NCBI RefSeq assembly: GCF_017311415.1
Contig: NZ_JAEKIS010000001.1
Span: 1 to 64,000 of the forward strand
DNA length: 64,000 nt
Origin: Salipiger abyssi
GTDB lineage: Bacteria > Pseudomonadota > Alphaproteobacteria > Rhodobacterales > Rhodobacteraceae
Direction: 5' to 3'
The notes beneath the pieces are model-generated. The model saw only the letters and a list, made by a program, of their open reading frames with translations. It was not told the origin of the DNA and ran no database searches. Position numbers and translations under genes: made by a program. Below are positions 1 to 8,143 of this stretch, in pieces (position 1 is the stretch's first letter; every line of letters begins with the position of its first letter).

Positions 1-61
1 GCAGCAGGCGGCCGACTGGATGCATGCGCAGCAGCCCCATGCAGAGGAGGTAGCGGCATGA
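1..61 (+). CDS. 3' end of an ArdC-like antirestriction/zincin protein (partial)
   Basis: Open frame entering from the left edge and ending in TGA at 59-61. The readable tail (QAADWMHAQQPHAEEVAA) resembles the extreme C-terminus of ArdC/DUF1738 proteins, where an alpha-helical segment of the type AASKAADWLLAH is usual. The stop overlaps the next start as ATGA. Only about 18 residues are visible, so the family call rests mainly on similarity to the C-terminal part of the following gene. Confidence 0.4.
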   Translation, partial: QQAADWMHAQQPHAEEVAA

Positions 62-348
62 CCAAAACCGTTCTCATTGCCGGAAAATTTCAGAATGGGG
101 CTGGACTGTCAGGATATGTTGCCGAGATTTCGAGCGCGTTCTGTTGCGCCTCGCTCGGGATCGTCCCGACGGTGCGCCACGCCGATTACCTGGGCGCGTG
201 GCTGGAGGTGATGCGCGAGGATTCCCGCGCCATCGTCCGCGCCGCCTCGCAGGCCAGCAAGGCGGCCGACTGGCTGCTGGCCCATCTGCCCGACGACAGC
301 ACCGATGTTGATCGGCAAACCTCGACGGAAGGGAGGGCCACGGCATGA
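58..348 (+). CDS. Orphan C-terminal segment of an ArdC/zincin-like metallopeptidase
   Basis: 96 aa. Residues about 22-75 (EISSAFCCASLGI, then HADYLGAWLEVM and AASQASKAADWLLAH) match the C-terminal part of ArdC-type proteins, which carry an N-terminal ssDNA-binding domain and a C-terminal zincin-like peptidase domain and protect incoming plasmid DNA. The HExxH zinc motif expected upstream in a full protein is absent, so this copy should lack peptidase activity. It overlaps genes on both sides by ATGA, indicating translational coupling. It may be a duplicated tail of the preceding gene, or a small regulator kept after truncation. Confidence 0.55.
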   Translation: MTKTVLIAGKFQNGAGLSGYVAEISSAFCCASLGIVPTVRHADYLGAWLEVMREDSRAIVRAASQASKAADWLLAHLPDDSTDVDRQTSTEGRATA

Positions 349-740
349 TCCTCCTGACCGATACACAGCGCAATCGGCTGCTGGCGAATGGCCGCGATCG
401 CGATCAGGATCACATTCCGGTCGTGAAATTCGTCAATCCCTTCGGCGCCGGTGTCTGGCTTGCGACCGAGCTCGACGAGGACGGCGACATCATGTTTGGC
501 CTGGCCGACATTGGCTACCCCGAACTTGGCTCATGGAGCCTCAACGAACTGCGCTCCATTCGGCTGCCCTTCGGCATGGGTATCGAGCGGGATCTGCTGT
601 TCACGGGGGATTTCCCGATCTCGGTCTGGGCCGAGGCCGCCCGCGAGGCCAGCAGCATTCGCGATGCTGAGCGGCTGCTTTATCGCTCGGGCCGTCTGCC
701 AGGCGGGACACGTGTCGACACGGAGTCCCCGCGTTCCTGA
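345..740 (+). CDS. DUF2958 domain protein
   Basis: 131 aa; start overlaps the previous stop as ATGA. The central region (VKFVNPFGAGVWLATELDED, then FGLADIGYPELGSWSLNEL and a following ERDLLF block) is characteristic of DUF2958, a small soluble family found almost only on plasmids and ICEs next to ArdC and RadC genes. No catalytic function is established for the family. Position in the coupled 1-740 cluster suggests a role in early establishment of the element, which is inference. Confidence 0.85.
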   Translation: MILLTDTQRNRLLANGRDRDQDHIPVVKFVNPFGAGVWLATELDEDGDIMFGLADIGYPELGSWSLNELRSIRLPFGMGIERDLLFTGDFPISVWAEAAREASSIRDAERLLYRSGRLPGGTRVDTESPRS

Positions 741-797
741 GGGGTTCTGCAGGTTCCGCGCCGCGCTCTTCGCTGGAAGAGGGCGGCGCTTCTCCTC

Positions 798-850
798 GTG
801 ACGCGGTGAAAGTTCGGCGCCCGGCCGGCTGCCCGTCGGAGAACAGCGCC
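798..850 (+). promoter_or_regulatory. Putative structured leader of radC (GTGACG family, copy D)
   Basis: The 53 bases before the radC start open with GTGACGCGGTGA and close with CCCGTCGGAGAAC, so GACG and CGTC can pair around a GC-rich centre. The same ends (GTGACGGG...CCGTCATGGAG) occur before parB and before the gene at 4763, and a looser version before 8220. This is the most divergent of the four copies. It recalls the described radC RNA motif, but I could not compare it with that model. Confidence 0.35.
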
Positions 851-1339
851 ATGACACGAAACACGAGAACATCCGCCATCGAAGCACAGCCGCTCCGGTT
901 CTCCGCCCAGGAGCAGGCCGTGGTCTACGAGGCCCGGCAGATCCTGCTGCGCCACCTCAACCAGAACCCTGTCCTGTCGTCATGGCAGGCGGTGCTCGAC
1001 TACTGCGCCCTCACCATCAGGGGCGATGTGGAGCGCTTCCATGTCCTCTATCTCGACCGGAGGAACCGGCTGATCTCAGACGAATGCCTGGCCATCGGCA
1101 CGGTCGATCATGTCCCGGTCTATCCCCGGGAGGTGCTGCGGCGATGCCTGGCGCTCAATGCCTCGGCGCTGATCATCGTCCATAATCATCCGGCCGGCGA
1201 TCCCGAGCCCTCGTCCGCCGACCTCGCAATGACAAAAGAAATCCGGAACGCCTGTGCGTCCCTGGGGGTGATACTGCACGACCACATCATCACCGGGGCT
1301 GGCCGGGAGACCAGCCTGCGCGCCCGCGGCGAGCTCTGA
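851..1339 (+). CDS. radC: RadC-family JAB-domain protein
   Basis: 162 aa from ATG 851; an upstream GTG at 806 would add residues lying inside the leader. The JAMM/MPN-like metal site is complete: HNHPAGDPEPSSAD with an upstream Glu in the DECLAIGTVDH region and a downstream HDHIITG. The C-terminal Ser-Leu-Arg and Gly-Glu-Leu ending is typical. Mobile-element RadC proteins are shorter than the chromosomal form and lack its helix-hairpin-helix part; their molecular role is unsettled, with DNA processing after transfer proposed. It lies between DUF2958 and the ParB-like gene. Confidence 0.9.
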   Translation: MTRNTRTSAIEAQPLRFSAQEQAVVYEARQILLRHLNQNPVLSSWQAVLDYCALTIRGDVERFHVLYLDRRNRLISDECLAIGTVDHVPVYPREVLRRCLALNASALIIVHNHPAGDPEPSSADLAMTKEIRNACASLGVILHDHIITGAGRETSLRARGEL

Positions 1340-1397
1340 TGGGTCTGCGCGTTCATCTGCGGCTCGGCCATGAGAGGGAAAGGAGGGTGGGGGGTTC

Positions 1398-1455
1398 GTG
1401 ACGGGCTGGTTGCCGGAGAGAGAGGCTCCCCGGCGTCCGTCATGGAGACCCTGAC
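1398..1455 (+). promoter_or_regulatory. Putative structured leader of parB-like gene (GTGACGGG family, copy A)
   Basis: Sequence directly before ATG 1456. GACGG (1400-1404) can pair with CCGTC, and inside it GCCGG pairs with CCGGC around a purine-rich loop GAGAGAGAGGCT; the segment ends CATGGAGACC. Copy B at 4705-4762 agrees at most positions, with differences in the stem kept as wobble pairs. No open reading frame explains this conservation, so an RNA-level function such as translational control is likely. Confidence 0.5.
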
Positions 1456-3582
1456 ATGGCCACTGCCACGCAGAAGATCACCCTGTCGTCCTCGCGCGAC
1501 ATCCCCTTCAACAAGCTGGTGCTCAGCCAGTCCAACGTCCGGCGCGTGAAAGCCGGTATCTCGGTCGAGGAACTGGCCGAGTCCATCGCCCGCCGGGGGT
1601 TGATCCAGTCCCTGCATGTCCGGCCCGAGCTCGACGCGGAGGGCAAGGAGACCGGCCTCTTCGAGGTGCCGGCTGGTGGCCGCCGTTACCGGGCGCTGGA
1701 GCTGCTGGTGAAGCAGAAGCGCCTTAACAAGACCGCGCCGGTGCCCTGTGTCGTCTCGGACGCCGGAGACGACATCCTGATCGACGAGGTGTCTCTGGCG
1801 GAGAACATCGAGCGCGCGCCGCTGCATCCGCTCGACCAGTTCCGCGCCTTCCAGGTCCTTCGCGAGAAGGGAATGAGCGAGGAGGAAATCGCCGCCGCCT
1901 TTTTCGTCGACGCCAGGGTGGTGAAGCAACGTCTGCGCCTGGTTTCGGTCTCGCCGGCACTGCTCGAGACCTATGCGGAGGACGGCATGACGCTGGAACA
2001 GCTCATGGCCTTCACAATCTCCGACGACCATGCCCGGCAGGAACAGGTCTGGGCGGCGATCAAGGACAGCTGGCAGAAGGAGCCTTACACGATCCGGCGT
2101 ATGCTGACCGAGACCACGGTGCGGGCCTCCGACAAGCGGGCTATCTTCGTCGGCATTGAGGCCTATGAGGCGGCGGGCGGCTATGTGCTGCGCGATCTCT
2201 TCCAGCAGGACGATGGCGGCTGGCTCCAGGACCCGGTGCTGCTCGACCGGCTGGCCGGCGAGAAGCTGAAGGCCGAGGCAGAAACCATCGCCGCCGAGGG
2301 CTGGAAGTGGATCGAGGTCGCCGTGGACTTCCCCTATGGCCATACCAGCGGCATGCGCCGTCTGGTCGGCACCACCATCGACCTGACCGACCAGGAGCGT
2401 GCCGAGCGCGAAAAGCTCCGCGACGAGTTCGACGCGTTGGAGGCGCAATATGCCGAGGCCGACGAACTGCCCGACGAGGTGGACTCGCGGCTCCGCGAGA
2501 TCGAAGAGGCGCTGGAGGCCTTCGAGGCCCGGCCGATGCGCTATGACGCCGACCAGATGGCCCGTGCAGGTGTCTTCGTCAGCATCCGCCACGACGGCCA
2601 GCTCTCCGTCGAGCGCGGCTATGTCCGTGCCGACGACGAGGCGATGGAAGGTCAGGAAGGGCAGGGTGCTGATGGGTGTTCTCCCGAGGGAGGCGAGTCC
2701 GGTGGTGTGCAGCGCGCGGTCATCATGGTGGGTGGCACGGCGACCGAACCCGAGGAGGACGATGAGGTCGAATCGATCCGGCCGCTGCCCGACCGCCTGG
2801 TCAGCGAGCTGACCGCGCATCGCACGCTGGCGCTCCGCGATGCCGTGGCGGCGAACCCGCATGTCGCCATGACGGCGCTGCTGCATCGGCTGGTCACCGA
2901 TTTCTTCCTGCCGCATTCCACCAAGGGGTGTCTGGAGGCCCATGTCCGGGAGGTTCATTTCCCGGCGCAAGCCGACGACATCGGCGAAAGCGTCTCGGCG
3001 CGCGCCATCGCCGAGCGGCACGAACACTGGGGCGATCACATCCCTGCCGACGATGCTGCGCTTTGGGACTGGCTCTCCGGTCAGGACGACGACACCCGGA
3101 TGGAGTTGCTCGCCCATTGCGTCAGTTTCGGCGTCAACGCCTTGCACGAGAAGCCCAACCCCTATGGCGGCATGGGCGTCAGCCAGCACGGGCTCGATGT
3201 GCGCCTGTCCCAGGCCGACCGGCTGGCGCGGGCAACGGGCCTCGACATGGTGGCGGTGGGCTGGCGGCCGACCGTCGGCAACTATCTCGGCCGCGTGACC
3301 AAGCCGCGGATCATCGAGGCGGTGCGCGAAGGCGCCGGCGAACGGGCGGCGCAGCTCATCGACCATCTGAAGAAGGGCGATATGGCCAAGGAGGCCGAGC
3401 GCCTGCTGGCTGAAACCGGCTGGCTTCCGGAGCCGCTGCGCATGGTCGATCGCGATGCCGATATCGCGATGGATGCCGGGGGCGACACGGAGGCGGATGA
3501 TCTGCCTGAATTCCTTGCCGGCGATGGCGAGGGTGAATGCGCCACGGAGGACGAGGAGCAGTCGATGGTCGCTGCCGAATGA
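1456..3582 (+). CDS. ParB/RepB/Spo0J-type nuclease-domain protein
   Basis: 708 aa. The N-terminus (residues about 10-130) is a ParB/Srx-like domain with SNVRRVKAGISVEELAESIA, the GRRYRALELL box and ENIERAPLHPLDQFRAF, followed by a helix-turn-helix-like segment (MSEEEIAAAFFVDARVVKQRL). The remaining 450 residues are the long acidic extension seen in ICE and plasmid ParB-like proteins, ending in an Asp/Glu-rich tail. Such proteins bind DNA, but this one has no parA partner beside it, so partition is uncertain. Its start follows the structured leader by one base. Confidence 0.88.
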   Translation: MATATQKITLSSSRDIPFNKLVLSQSNVRRVKAGISVEELAESIARRGLIQSLHVRPELDAEGKETGLFEVPAGGRRYRALELLVKQKRLNKTAPVPCVVSDAGDDILIDEVSLAENIERAPLHPLDQFRAFQVLREKGMSEEEIAAAFFVDARVVKQRLRLVSVSPALLETYAEDGMTLEQLMAFTISDDHARQEQVWAAIKDSWQKEPYTIRRMLTETTVRASDKRAIFVGIEAYEAAGGYVLRDLFQQDDGGWLQDPVLLDRLAGEKLKAEAETIAAEGWKWIEVAVDFPYGHTSGMRRLVGTTIDLTDQERAEREKLRDEFDALEAQYAEADELPDEVDSRLREIEEALEAFEARPMRYDADQMARAGVFVSIRHDGQLSVERGYVRADDEAMEGQEGQGADGCSPEGGESGGVQRAVIMVGGTATEPEEDDEVESIRPLPDRLVSELTAHRTLALRDAVAANPHVAMTALLHRLVTDFFLPHSTKGCLEAHVREVHFPAQADDIGESVSARAIAERHEHWGDHIPADDAALWDWLSGQDDDTRMELLAHCVSFGVNALHEKPNPYGGMGVSQHGLDVRLSQADRLARATGLDMVAVGWRPTVGNYLGRVTKPRIIEAVREGAGERAAQLIDHLKKGDMAKEAERLLAETGWLPEPLRMVDRDADIAMDAGGDTEADDLPEFLAGDGEGECATEDEEQSMVAAE

Positions 3583-3637
3583 TCCTCAGGTGGGGGGGGC
3601 GTTGGCTGCCCCGCCTCATCTTCCGTTACCGCAACTC

Positions 3638-3667
3638 GCCCGGTCCTCGTGACCGGGCTTTTTCTTT
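3638..3667 (+). terminator. Rho-independent terminator after the parB-like gene
   Basis: Perfect 8-bp stem GCCCGGTC/GACCGGGC (3638-3645 and 3651-3658) with loop CTCGT followed by TTTTTTCTTT. It lies 56 bases after the parB-like stop and only about 12 bases before ATG 3679, so it could also act as an attenuator for the next gene. Confidence 0.8.
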
Positions 3668-3678
3668 GGAGAACCCTG

Positions 3679-4002
3679 ATGCCTGCAACGATCGATATCG
3701 ACCGAATATTCCATGAAAACCGCGCCAGTCCGCCATCCGAGCGCATGCTGCCCTGGGAGGAAACATGCGACGGCGTCACCGTAGTGGTGGAGCCGAAGCC
3801 CCATTGGGCGGACGACATGCGCGCCTTCCGTCTCGAAAGGCGAGAATACTGCCGCTACGCCGATTGGACCGCGAACGGCGGCCTTGCCCGGTTCTACGAT
3901 CATATCGACACCAGCGGTGACGACGTGATGATGAGAGCGCGCGCCATGATCGCCCGCGAGATCGCCGATGGGCTCTGGGACTTCAGGCCCGTCCACGTCT
4001 GA
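3679..4002 (+). CDS. Hypothetical protein, 107 aa
   Basis: Soluble, charged protein starting MPATIDIDRIF with GGAG about 8 bases upstream; an in-frame GTG at 3649 lies inside the terminator hairpin and is unlikely. It has a Trp/Tyr/Arg-rich middle (PHWADDMRAFRLERREYCRY) and ends WDFRPVHV. No domain is recognised. Codon use matches the neighbours, supporting a real gene. It stands alone between a terminator and a hairpin-rich gap. Confidence 0.6.
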   Translation: MPATIDIDRIFHENRASPPSERMLPWEETCDGVTVVVEPKPHWADDMRAFRLERREYCRYADWTANGGLARFYDHIDTSGDDVMMRARAMIAREIADGLWDFRPVHV

Positions 4003-4281
4003 AGATAGCCACCGCGGTCGTCGTGTCGTCGGCCTGTATGGCACCAATTCCAGCTTCACCACGGTGCCGCTCATCATGTTCGGCATCGGTTTCCGCCCCG
4101 TCCTCGAACACACTCCTGATGCCAGCGTGGCGGCAAGGGCTGGCAGGGCGAAACATCTGCAGTGGGGGGCTCCGGCACCTGTCGGATGCAAGACACCACC
4201 CCCGCTTCCATTCGCTAACCTTGGTCTGATCCGTCTCTTTGACATTCAACCCCGGAGGGGTCGGCTTACGCAGACGTGCCG

Positions 4282-4376
4282 CCCTCGGGGATTCGGAAAA
4301 AGTCCGAACGCCCGAGGGTGAGTGCAGATCCGGTCAGACACGTCGGGCGCCTGTCGCGCGGGGGATGGTCCCCCGC
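4282..4376 (+). promoter_or_regulatory. Two strong hairpins in the 4003-4400 gene-free stretch
   Basis: No convincing gene is seen in 4003-4400. Near its end are a two-tier hairpin, CCCTCGGG (4282-4289) with CCCGAGGG (4311-4318) enclosing TTCGGA/TCCGAA around loop AAAAG, and a second 8-bp hairpin GCGGGGGA/TCCCCCGC (4358-4376) with loop TGG, itself inside CTGTC...GACAG. Both precede ATG 4401 and look like leader or attenuator structures; neither is followed by a T-run. Confidence 0.5.
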
Positions 4377-4400
4377 CTCCAGAGACAGGAGCCAATCCCG

Positions 4401-4565
4401 ATGTCCTATGCAGATGCCACCGCTTTCGCCGCCAGCCTCGCCACCACTCTGATGGTCGTGATCGTCGTGTTCCAGGCCGGGGATGGAACCCACGGCGCCA
4501 TGCCGGCCGACGAATTCGATGGCGATGAGGACATGGTGAAGCTGGAACTGGATCCATGGGAGTAA
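4401..4565 (+). CDS. Small hypothetical protein, 54 aa, with hydrophobic N-terminus
   Basis: ATG 4401 preceded by a GGAG-like site (CAGGAGCC). Residues about 7-26 (TAFAASLATTLMVVIVVFQ) could form one membrane helix or a signal anchor; the rest is acidic and ends MVKLELDPWE. No family recognised. Its position behind two leader hairpins, like other genes of this backbone, supports it as real. A DNA stretch closely matching the end of the gene (GTGGTGAAGCTGGAATTGG) occurs on the minus strand near 4030-4060, possibly a relic of a related copy. Confidence 0.45.
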   Translation: MSYADATAFAASLATTLMVVIVVFQAGDGTHGAMPADEFDGDEDMVKLELDPWE

Positions 4566-4590
4566 GGCGCGAAAGCGCCTCATCCCCGAC

Positions 4591-4621
4591 GGCCCGAGCG
4601 CGGTAGCCCGCGCTTCGGGCC
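4591..4621 (+). terminator. Long GC hairpin after the 54-aa gene
   Basis: GGCCCGAGCGCGG (4591-4603) pairs with CCGCGCTTCGGGCC-type sequence (4608-4621) with a 3-4 base loop and an A/TT bulge. It lies 26 bases after the stop at 4565. No T-run follows, so termination would be Rho-dependent or the structure may serve RNA stability. Confidence 0.45.
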
Positions 4622-4704
4622 TTCAGGCTTGCGATGATCCCCATCGTCGGTAGCGGAACCGGGAACAAGCCCGGTCAGAGAGGAAGAGTGCGGGCTTTTC
4701 GGCC

Positions 4705-4762
4705 GTGACGGGTTGAGGGCTGGAGAGGGAGGCTCACCGGCGCCCGTCATGGAGTGATCCCG
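4705..4762 (+). promoter_or_regulatory. Putative structured leader (GTGACGGG family, copy B)
   Basis: 58 bases directly before ATG 4763. It starts GTGACGGGTTGAGG, has the loop GGAGAGGGAGGCTC and ends CCCGTCATGGAG; GACGG pairs with CCGTC and GCTGG with CCGGC. It is nearly the same as copy A at 1398-1455 although the genes that follow are unrelated. Confidence 0.5.
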
Positions 4763-5310
4763 ATGACCTATGCTCGTTCCGAAACCTTCCGCTCCATCGG
4801 CCAGATTCTGACGGCTGATGTTCTGCCCGCGCTGTATCGGTCGCAAAAGCTGCCGCTGCGCATCTCTTGCCTCGGCGTCGCCAGCTATGACGCCAGTGAC
4901 GCGGCGAATAGCTTTGACCGCGTGATCCCGCTTGGGGAATGCCCGTCGCCGGAGGAGGCCATCCAGGCCGCAGCCATGCGCCTGTCGCGCGGTGATAATT
5001 GCAGGGGCCGAATAGCTTCCCGTATTTCCAGCCGCGCATCCTGCTCATTCAGGACCGAGATCAGCGCCTGGTCCTCGCCGGCGAAATCCGCGCCGGCATT
5101 ATCCTCTGGCAGCGGCCGGCCGCATCCGATGCCGAGGCACGCAGTATTGTGACCGAGGCCAGCCGACTGCGCGGTATGGCATTCCTAGCCTCGGAGCCCG
5201 GTGATGCGCGACGGCTGCGTTACCGCGCCGCTGCGCTGGAGGCACGGTTGGTTGATCCCTTCTGGCGCGAGACCGCGGCCGATCTGCTCCGCCTGCCACA
5301 GGCCGCCTGA
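4763..5310 (+). pseudogene. Hypothetical backbone gene broken by a single-base deletion
   Basis: The frame starting MTYARSETFRSIGQIL reads sensibly up to AAMRLSRGDN near 4999, then turns into Arg/Ser-rich shadow sequence. From 5002 another frame continues naturally (QGPNSFPYFQPRILLIQD to DLLRLPQAA, stop at 5310). Adding one base after AAT-TG near 5001 joins both halves into about 182 residues. Either the gene is broken or the assembly lost a base. The start ATG is chosen because it directly follows leader copy B; a GTG lies 9 bases upstream. No function is known. Confidence 0.65.
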
Positions 5311-5375
5311 GCTTCACCCTTTCCTTCCCATTCGGCCCGGTGTCACGCCGGGCCATGTCATGCCCGGAGACCATC

Positions 5376-5793
5376 ATGGCCGACTATTTCACCCATTTCT
5401 CCTGCCTGCTCGATGTGGGCACCCCCGAGCAGGCCGCCCGTGCGCTCGATCTCTACAATGCGCTCTCGGATGAGAATGCCGCTGGGGATCCGCCTTCGGA
5501 CGGGTTTCTGCTTTCCATTCAACCCGAGCATGGCGGAACCCAGCTCTGGATGCGCGATGATGGCACCGGCGATCCCGAGCATGTCATCCAATTCGTCAAA
5601 CGCTGCGCGAAGGAGTTCGGGCTGACCGGCCTTTGGGGGAATGCAATACGCCAACACCTGCTCGAAGCCGCGTGTGGACGGGTTCGGCGGTGGAGCGCAC
5701 GTCCTCGATCTCGCCGCCGGCGAGACGGTGGACTGGATCTACACGGACGGCTGGCTTTCCACCGTGCTGGGTGGAGGCGATCCCTATGAGTGA
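5376..5793 (+). pseudogene. Hypothetical backbone gene broken by a single-base insertion in a G run
   Basis: ATG 5376 opens MADYFTHFSCLLDVGTPEQ and reads well to EFGLTGLWG. At the run of five G (5635-5639) the frame is lost; with four G it continues QYANTCSKPRVDGFGGGAHV and ends GGGDPYE with TGA at 5791, overlapping the next start at 5786. The repaired product is about 138 aa. A hairpin formed by GGCCCGG...GCCGGGCC (about 5334-5352) precedes it. Function unknown; a homopolymer error in assembly is an alternative to true decay. Confidence 0.65.
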
Positions 5794-6430
5794 GGTCATC
5801 GAGATCACTGTCTATCGCCTCGACGAGCTTTCCGATGCAGCCAGGGACAAAGCCCGCGTCTGGTATCGTGAGGGTGGCTTCGACGATGACTGGTACGATG
5901 CCGTCTATGAGGATTTCCAGCGCGTCGCCGAAATCCTCGGGCTCGACCTGAAGACCCGGCCCGTCCGGTTGATGGGCGGCGGCACACGGCAAGCCCCCTG
6001 CATCTGGTTCCGCGGCTTCTGGAGCCAGGGCGATGGCGCCTGCTTCGAAACCTTCTATGCCTACCGCAAGGGCGCGCCGCGCCGGATCAGGGAATACGCG
6101 CCGCAGGACTCCGAGCTGCACCGCATCGCCGATGCCCTGCAGGCGGTCCAGCGGCGCAATTTCTACCAGATTCGCGCCGAGGCCACCCATCGCGGCCATT
6201 ATTACCATGAGTATTGCATGGGGATCTCGGTCGCGCACGACAGCCCGTCGTATCAGGGCATGACCGCCGATGCTGAAGACACCATAATTGAGGCACTGCG
6301 CGATCTCGCCCGCTGGCTCTATCGCCAGCTCGAGCGCGAGTTTGACTATCTGTCGTCGGATGACGTTGTCGATGAGGCCATCATCGCCAACGGCTACACG
6401 TTCACCGAGGCGGGGCAGCGGTTCGGGTAA
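5786..6430 (+). CDS. Conserved ICE/plasmid protein, possibly antitoxin-like
   Basis: 214 aa starting MSEVIEITVYRLDELSDAAR and overlapping the previous gene by 8 bases. Contains AARDKARVWYREGGFDDDWY, the WFRGFWSQGDGACFE block, and RGHYYHEYCMGISV. Proteins with this layout occur in phages and mobile elements and are sometimes annotated as antitoxins of stability systems; no partner toxin lies beside it. The conserved Gly-Asp-Gly-Ala-Cys-Phe and His/Tyr clusters suggest a real conserved fold. No function is assigned here. Confidence 0.6.
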   Translation: MSEVIEITVYRLDELSDAARDKARVWYREGGFDDDWYDAVYEDFQRVAEILGLDLKTRPVRLMGGGTRQAPCIWFRGFWSQGDGACFETFYAYRKGAPRRIREYAPQDSELHRIADALQAVQRRNFYQIRAEATHRGHYYHEYCMGISVAHDSPSYQGMTADAEDTIIEALRDLARWLYRQLEREFDYLSSDDVVDEAIIANGYTFTEAGQRFG

Positions 6431-6441
6431 GGTGCAACGCC

Positions 6442-7986
6442 TCAGAACTCGTCCTGCAACTCCGCATAGATGGCTTCGATCCGGTCAGCCTCCTCATCGG
6501 TCAGAGCGGCGAACTCTTTCGCTCGGGCTCGTCCGGAGAGTCTGCCACCGTTCTGGTGCAGGAAGCGAAACAGCAGGTCGAGCACGCGGTCCGGCATGTC
6601 GATCAGGCCCGAGACGCGGAACTTGAACCCGTCATAGGCACGCAGGAAACGGGTCTCTGCCGGCAGGTCACGGTCGATTGTCTGGGCCACGCAGGCGAAG
6701 AGGAATTCGGCATGGGGCGTGGCATCGAAGAAGCGATAGAAATCGCAGGTGTCGTTCAGCACCTCGACGTTTCCGCGATCGGTTGGGCGCCAGCTGACAT
6801 GGGGCAGCAGCCGACGCGAATAGCTCTCGAGGACCTGCCGATAGGCCTCGATCCGTTCGAGGATCACCGCCGACACCGGGAAGACCAGCCCGGGCGGATT
6901 GAAGCCGCGTGCCGCAAGCACGTGGTGGATCAGGTAGCGATGAAGGCGCCCGTTGCCGTCCTCAAACGGGTGGATATAGACGAAGCCAAAGGCGAGGCCG
7001 GCAGCCGCCAGAACAGGGTCGAGCCCCGGGGCGATATCGCGGTCGAACGCTTCGAGCCCGGCGATCAGCGCAGGCAGGTCTTCGTGCCGGGCGCTGACGT
7101 GATCGGGCAGGGGGGCGCCGGTCGTGCGGTCGTGCTCGCCAATGAAGCCGCCCTCTTGCCGCAGGCCCAGATGGACGAAGCGGGCATCGCCGATGACGAT
7201 ACGTTGCAGGCGTTCCAGCTCTGCCTGGTCGATCGGATGTCGCCCGGCTTCACCGATGATCTGGCCCCAGCGCCGGATGCGATCCTGGGGCGGGTTCTCG
7301 CCTTCGATCTGGAAACTCGACCGTGAATCCTTGAGCAGCAGGAAGGCTGCCGTGCGCGCGAGCAGATCGGCGGGCACCTCGGCCAGCACCGCGCGGGCCT
7401 CGGCTGCCAGATCGCGGGCGATGAAGGCTTCGATTGCCGCTGTGCGGAAGATCATCGGGCAGAAATCCGGGGTGCCGGGCAGGTTGTTGCGGACCCGGTG
7501 GCGCGGCGAGGGGGCGCCCTCTGCGTCCCATTGGAGCTTGGCATCGACCACGGGCGCGTAATTGCCACGCGTGGCGTCGGGCAGATCCAATTCCGCGCCG
7601 AGGAGCCATTCATAGAGGAACCAGATCCTGCGCGCGTAGCTGCCCGTCGGGGCAGCCTCGACAATGGCCTGGATCGGCTCTGGGCCGGTTGTCTTGAACA
7701 GCCGCTTGAGAACTGCCAGATCCAGCCCCTCGTAACGCAGCGCGAAGGTCAGATGACCGATGAGGCTCGCCTCGGGTTCATGGCGGGGCGTGTAGAGGCG
7801 CCAGCCGTCGGCCGCGTAGACCTTGTGACGTGGGCCGATAGCGGAAAGTGTCCGGGGCAGGGGCGTTGCGAGCGCATAGGCATCGATCAGCGCAGCATAG
7901 CCCGCAGGTGTTGCCTCCTCGGGGAGCCAGCGCTCGTGAAAAACGGTTACGGTACCTGAAAACGGATTCCTTTGCGCCTGCTTCAT
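6442..7986 (-). CDS. Fic-domain AMPylase-type protein (class II, self-inhibited)
   Basis: 514 aa from ATG 7986; a longer in-frame extension to 8055 is less likely. The Fic core HPFEDGNGRLHRYL (residues about 337-350) is intact: His for catalysis, then the phosphate-binding Gly-Asn-Gly-Arg. Upstream near residue 220 is SSFQIEGE, matching the (S/T)xxxE(G/N) inhibitory helix that blocks ATP binding, so activity is probably restrained in cis. The N-terminus (LSAIGPRHKVYAADGWRLYTPRH) is the region typical of this subfamily. It is antisense to the flanking backbone genes and ends 11 bases after the neighbour, which suggests an insertion. Targets are unknown. Confidence 0.9.
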   Translation of the reverse strand: MKQAQRNPFSGTVTVFHERWLPEEATPAGYAALIDAYALATPLPRTLSAIGPRHKVYAADGWRLYTPRHEPEASLIGHLTFALRYEGLDLAVLKRLFKTTGPEPIQAIVEAAPTGSYARRIWFLYEWLLGAELDLPDATRGNYAPVVDAKLQWDAEGAPSPRHRVRNNLPGTPDFCPMIFRTAAIEAFIARDLAAEARAVLAEVPADLLARTAAFLLLKDSRSSFQIEGENPPQDRIRRWGQIIGEAGRHPIDQAELERLQRIVIGDARFVHLGLRQEGGFIGEHDRTTGAPLPDHVSARHEDLPALIAGLEAFDRDIAPGLDPVLAAAGLAFGFVYIHPFEDGNGRLHRYLIHHVLAARGFNPPGLVFPVSAVILERIEAYRQVLESYSRRLLPHVSWRPTDRGNVEVLNDTCDFYRFFDATPHAEFLFACVAQTIDRDLPAETRFLRAYDGFKFRVSGLIDMPDRVLDLLFRFLHQNGGRLSGRARAKEFAALTDEEADRIEAIYAELQDEF

Positions 7987-8143
7987 GAAATTCAGTTCTT
8001 TGTCCCGATGATTGATCTCAAGTCGGTATATCTCATGAATATCGCTTACAATCAATGAGGTCTTGCGAAAGTTGATGGTGGAGCGCTGTCGCCCTCGGGT
8101 CTGCGAGGTGATGGGGCATGAGGGGCCGAGTCAGAGAGGGGCC

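Noticed and set aside
1186-3366. 726-codon minus-strand frame
   Set aside because: Antisense shadow of the ParB-like gene; the plus-strand protein has clear conserved motifs.
3616-4245. 209-codon minus frame over 3616-4245
   Set aside because: Mostly antisense to the 107-aa gene; a short match to the VKLEL tail of the 54-aa protein was noted but is too short to support a gene.
6556-7326. 256-codon plus-strand frame within the Fic region
   Set aside because: Complement of the Fic coding sequence, which has an intact catalytic motif on the minus strand.
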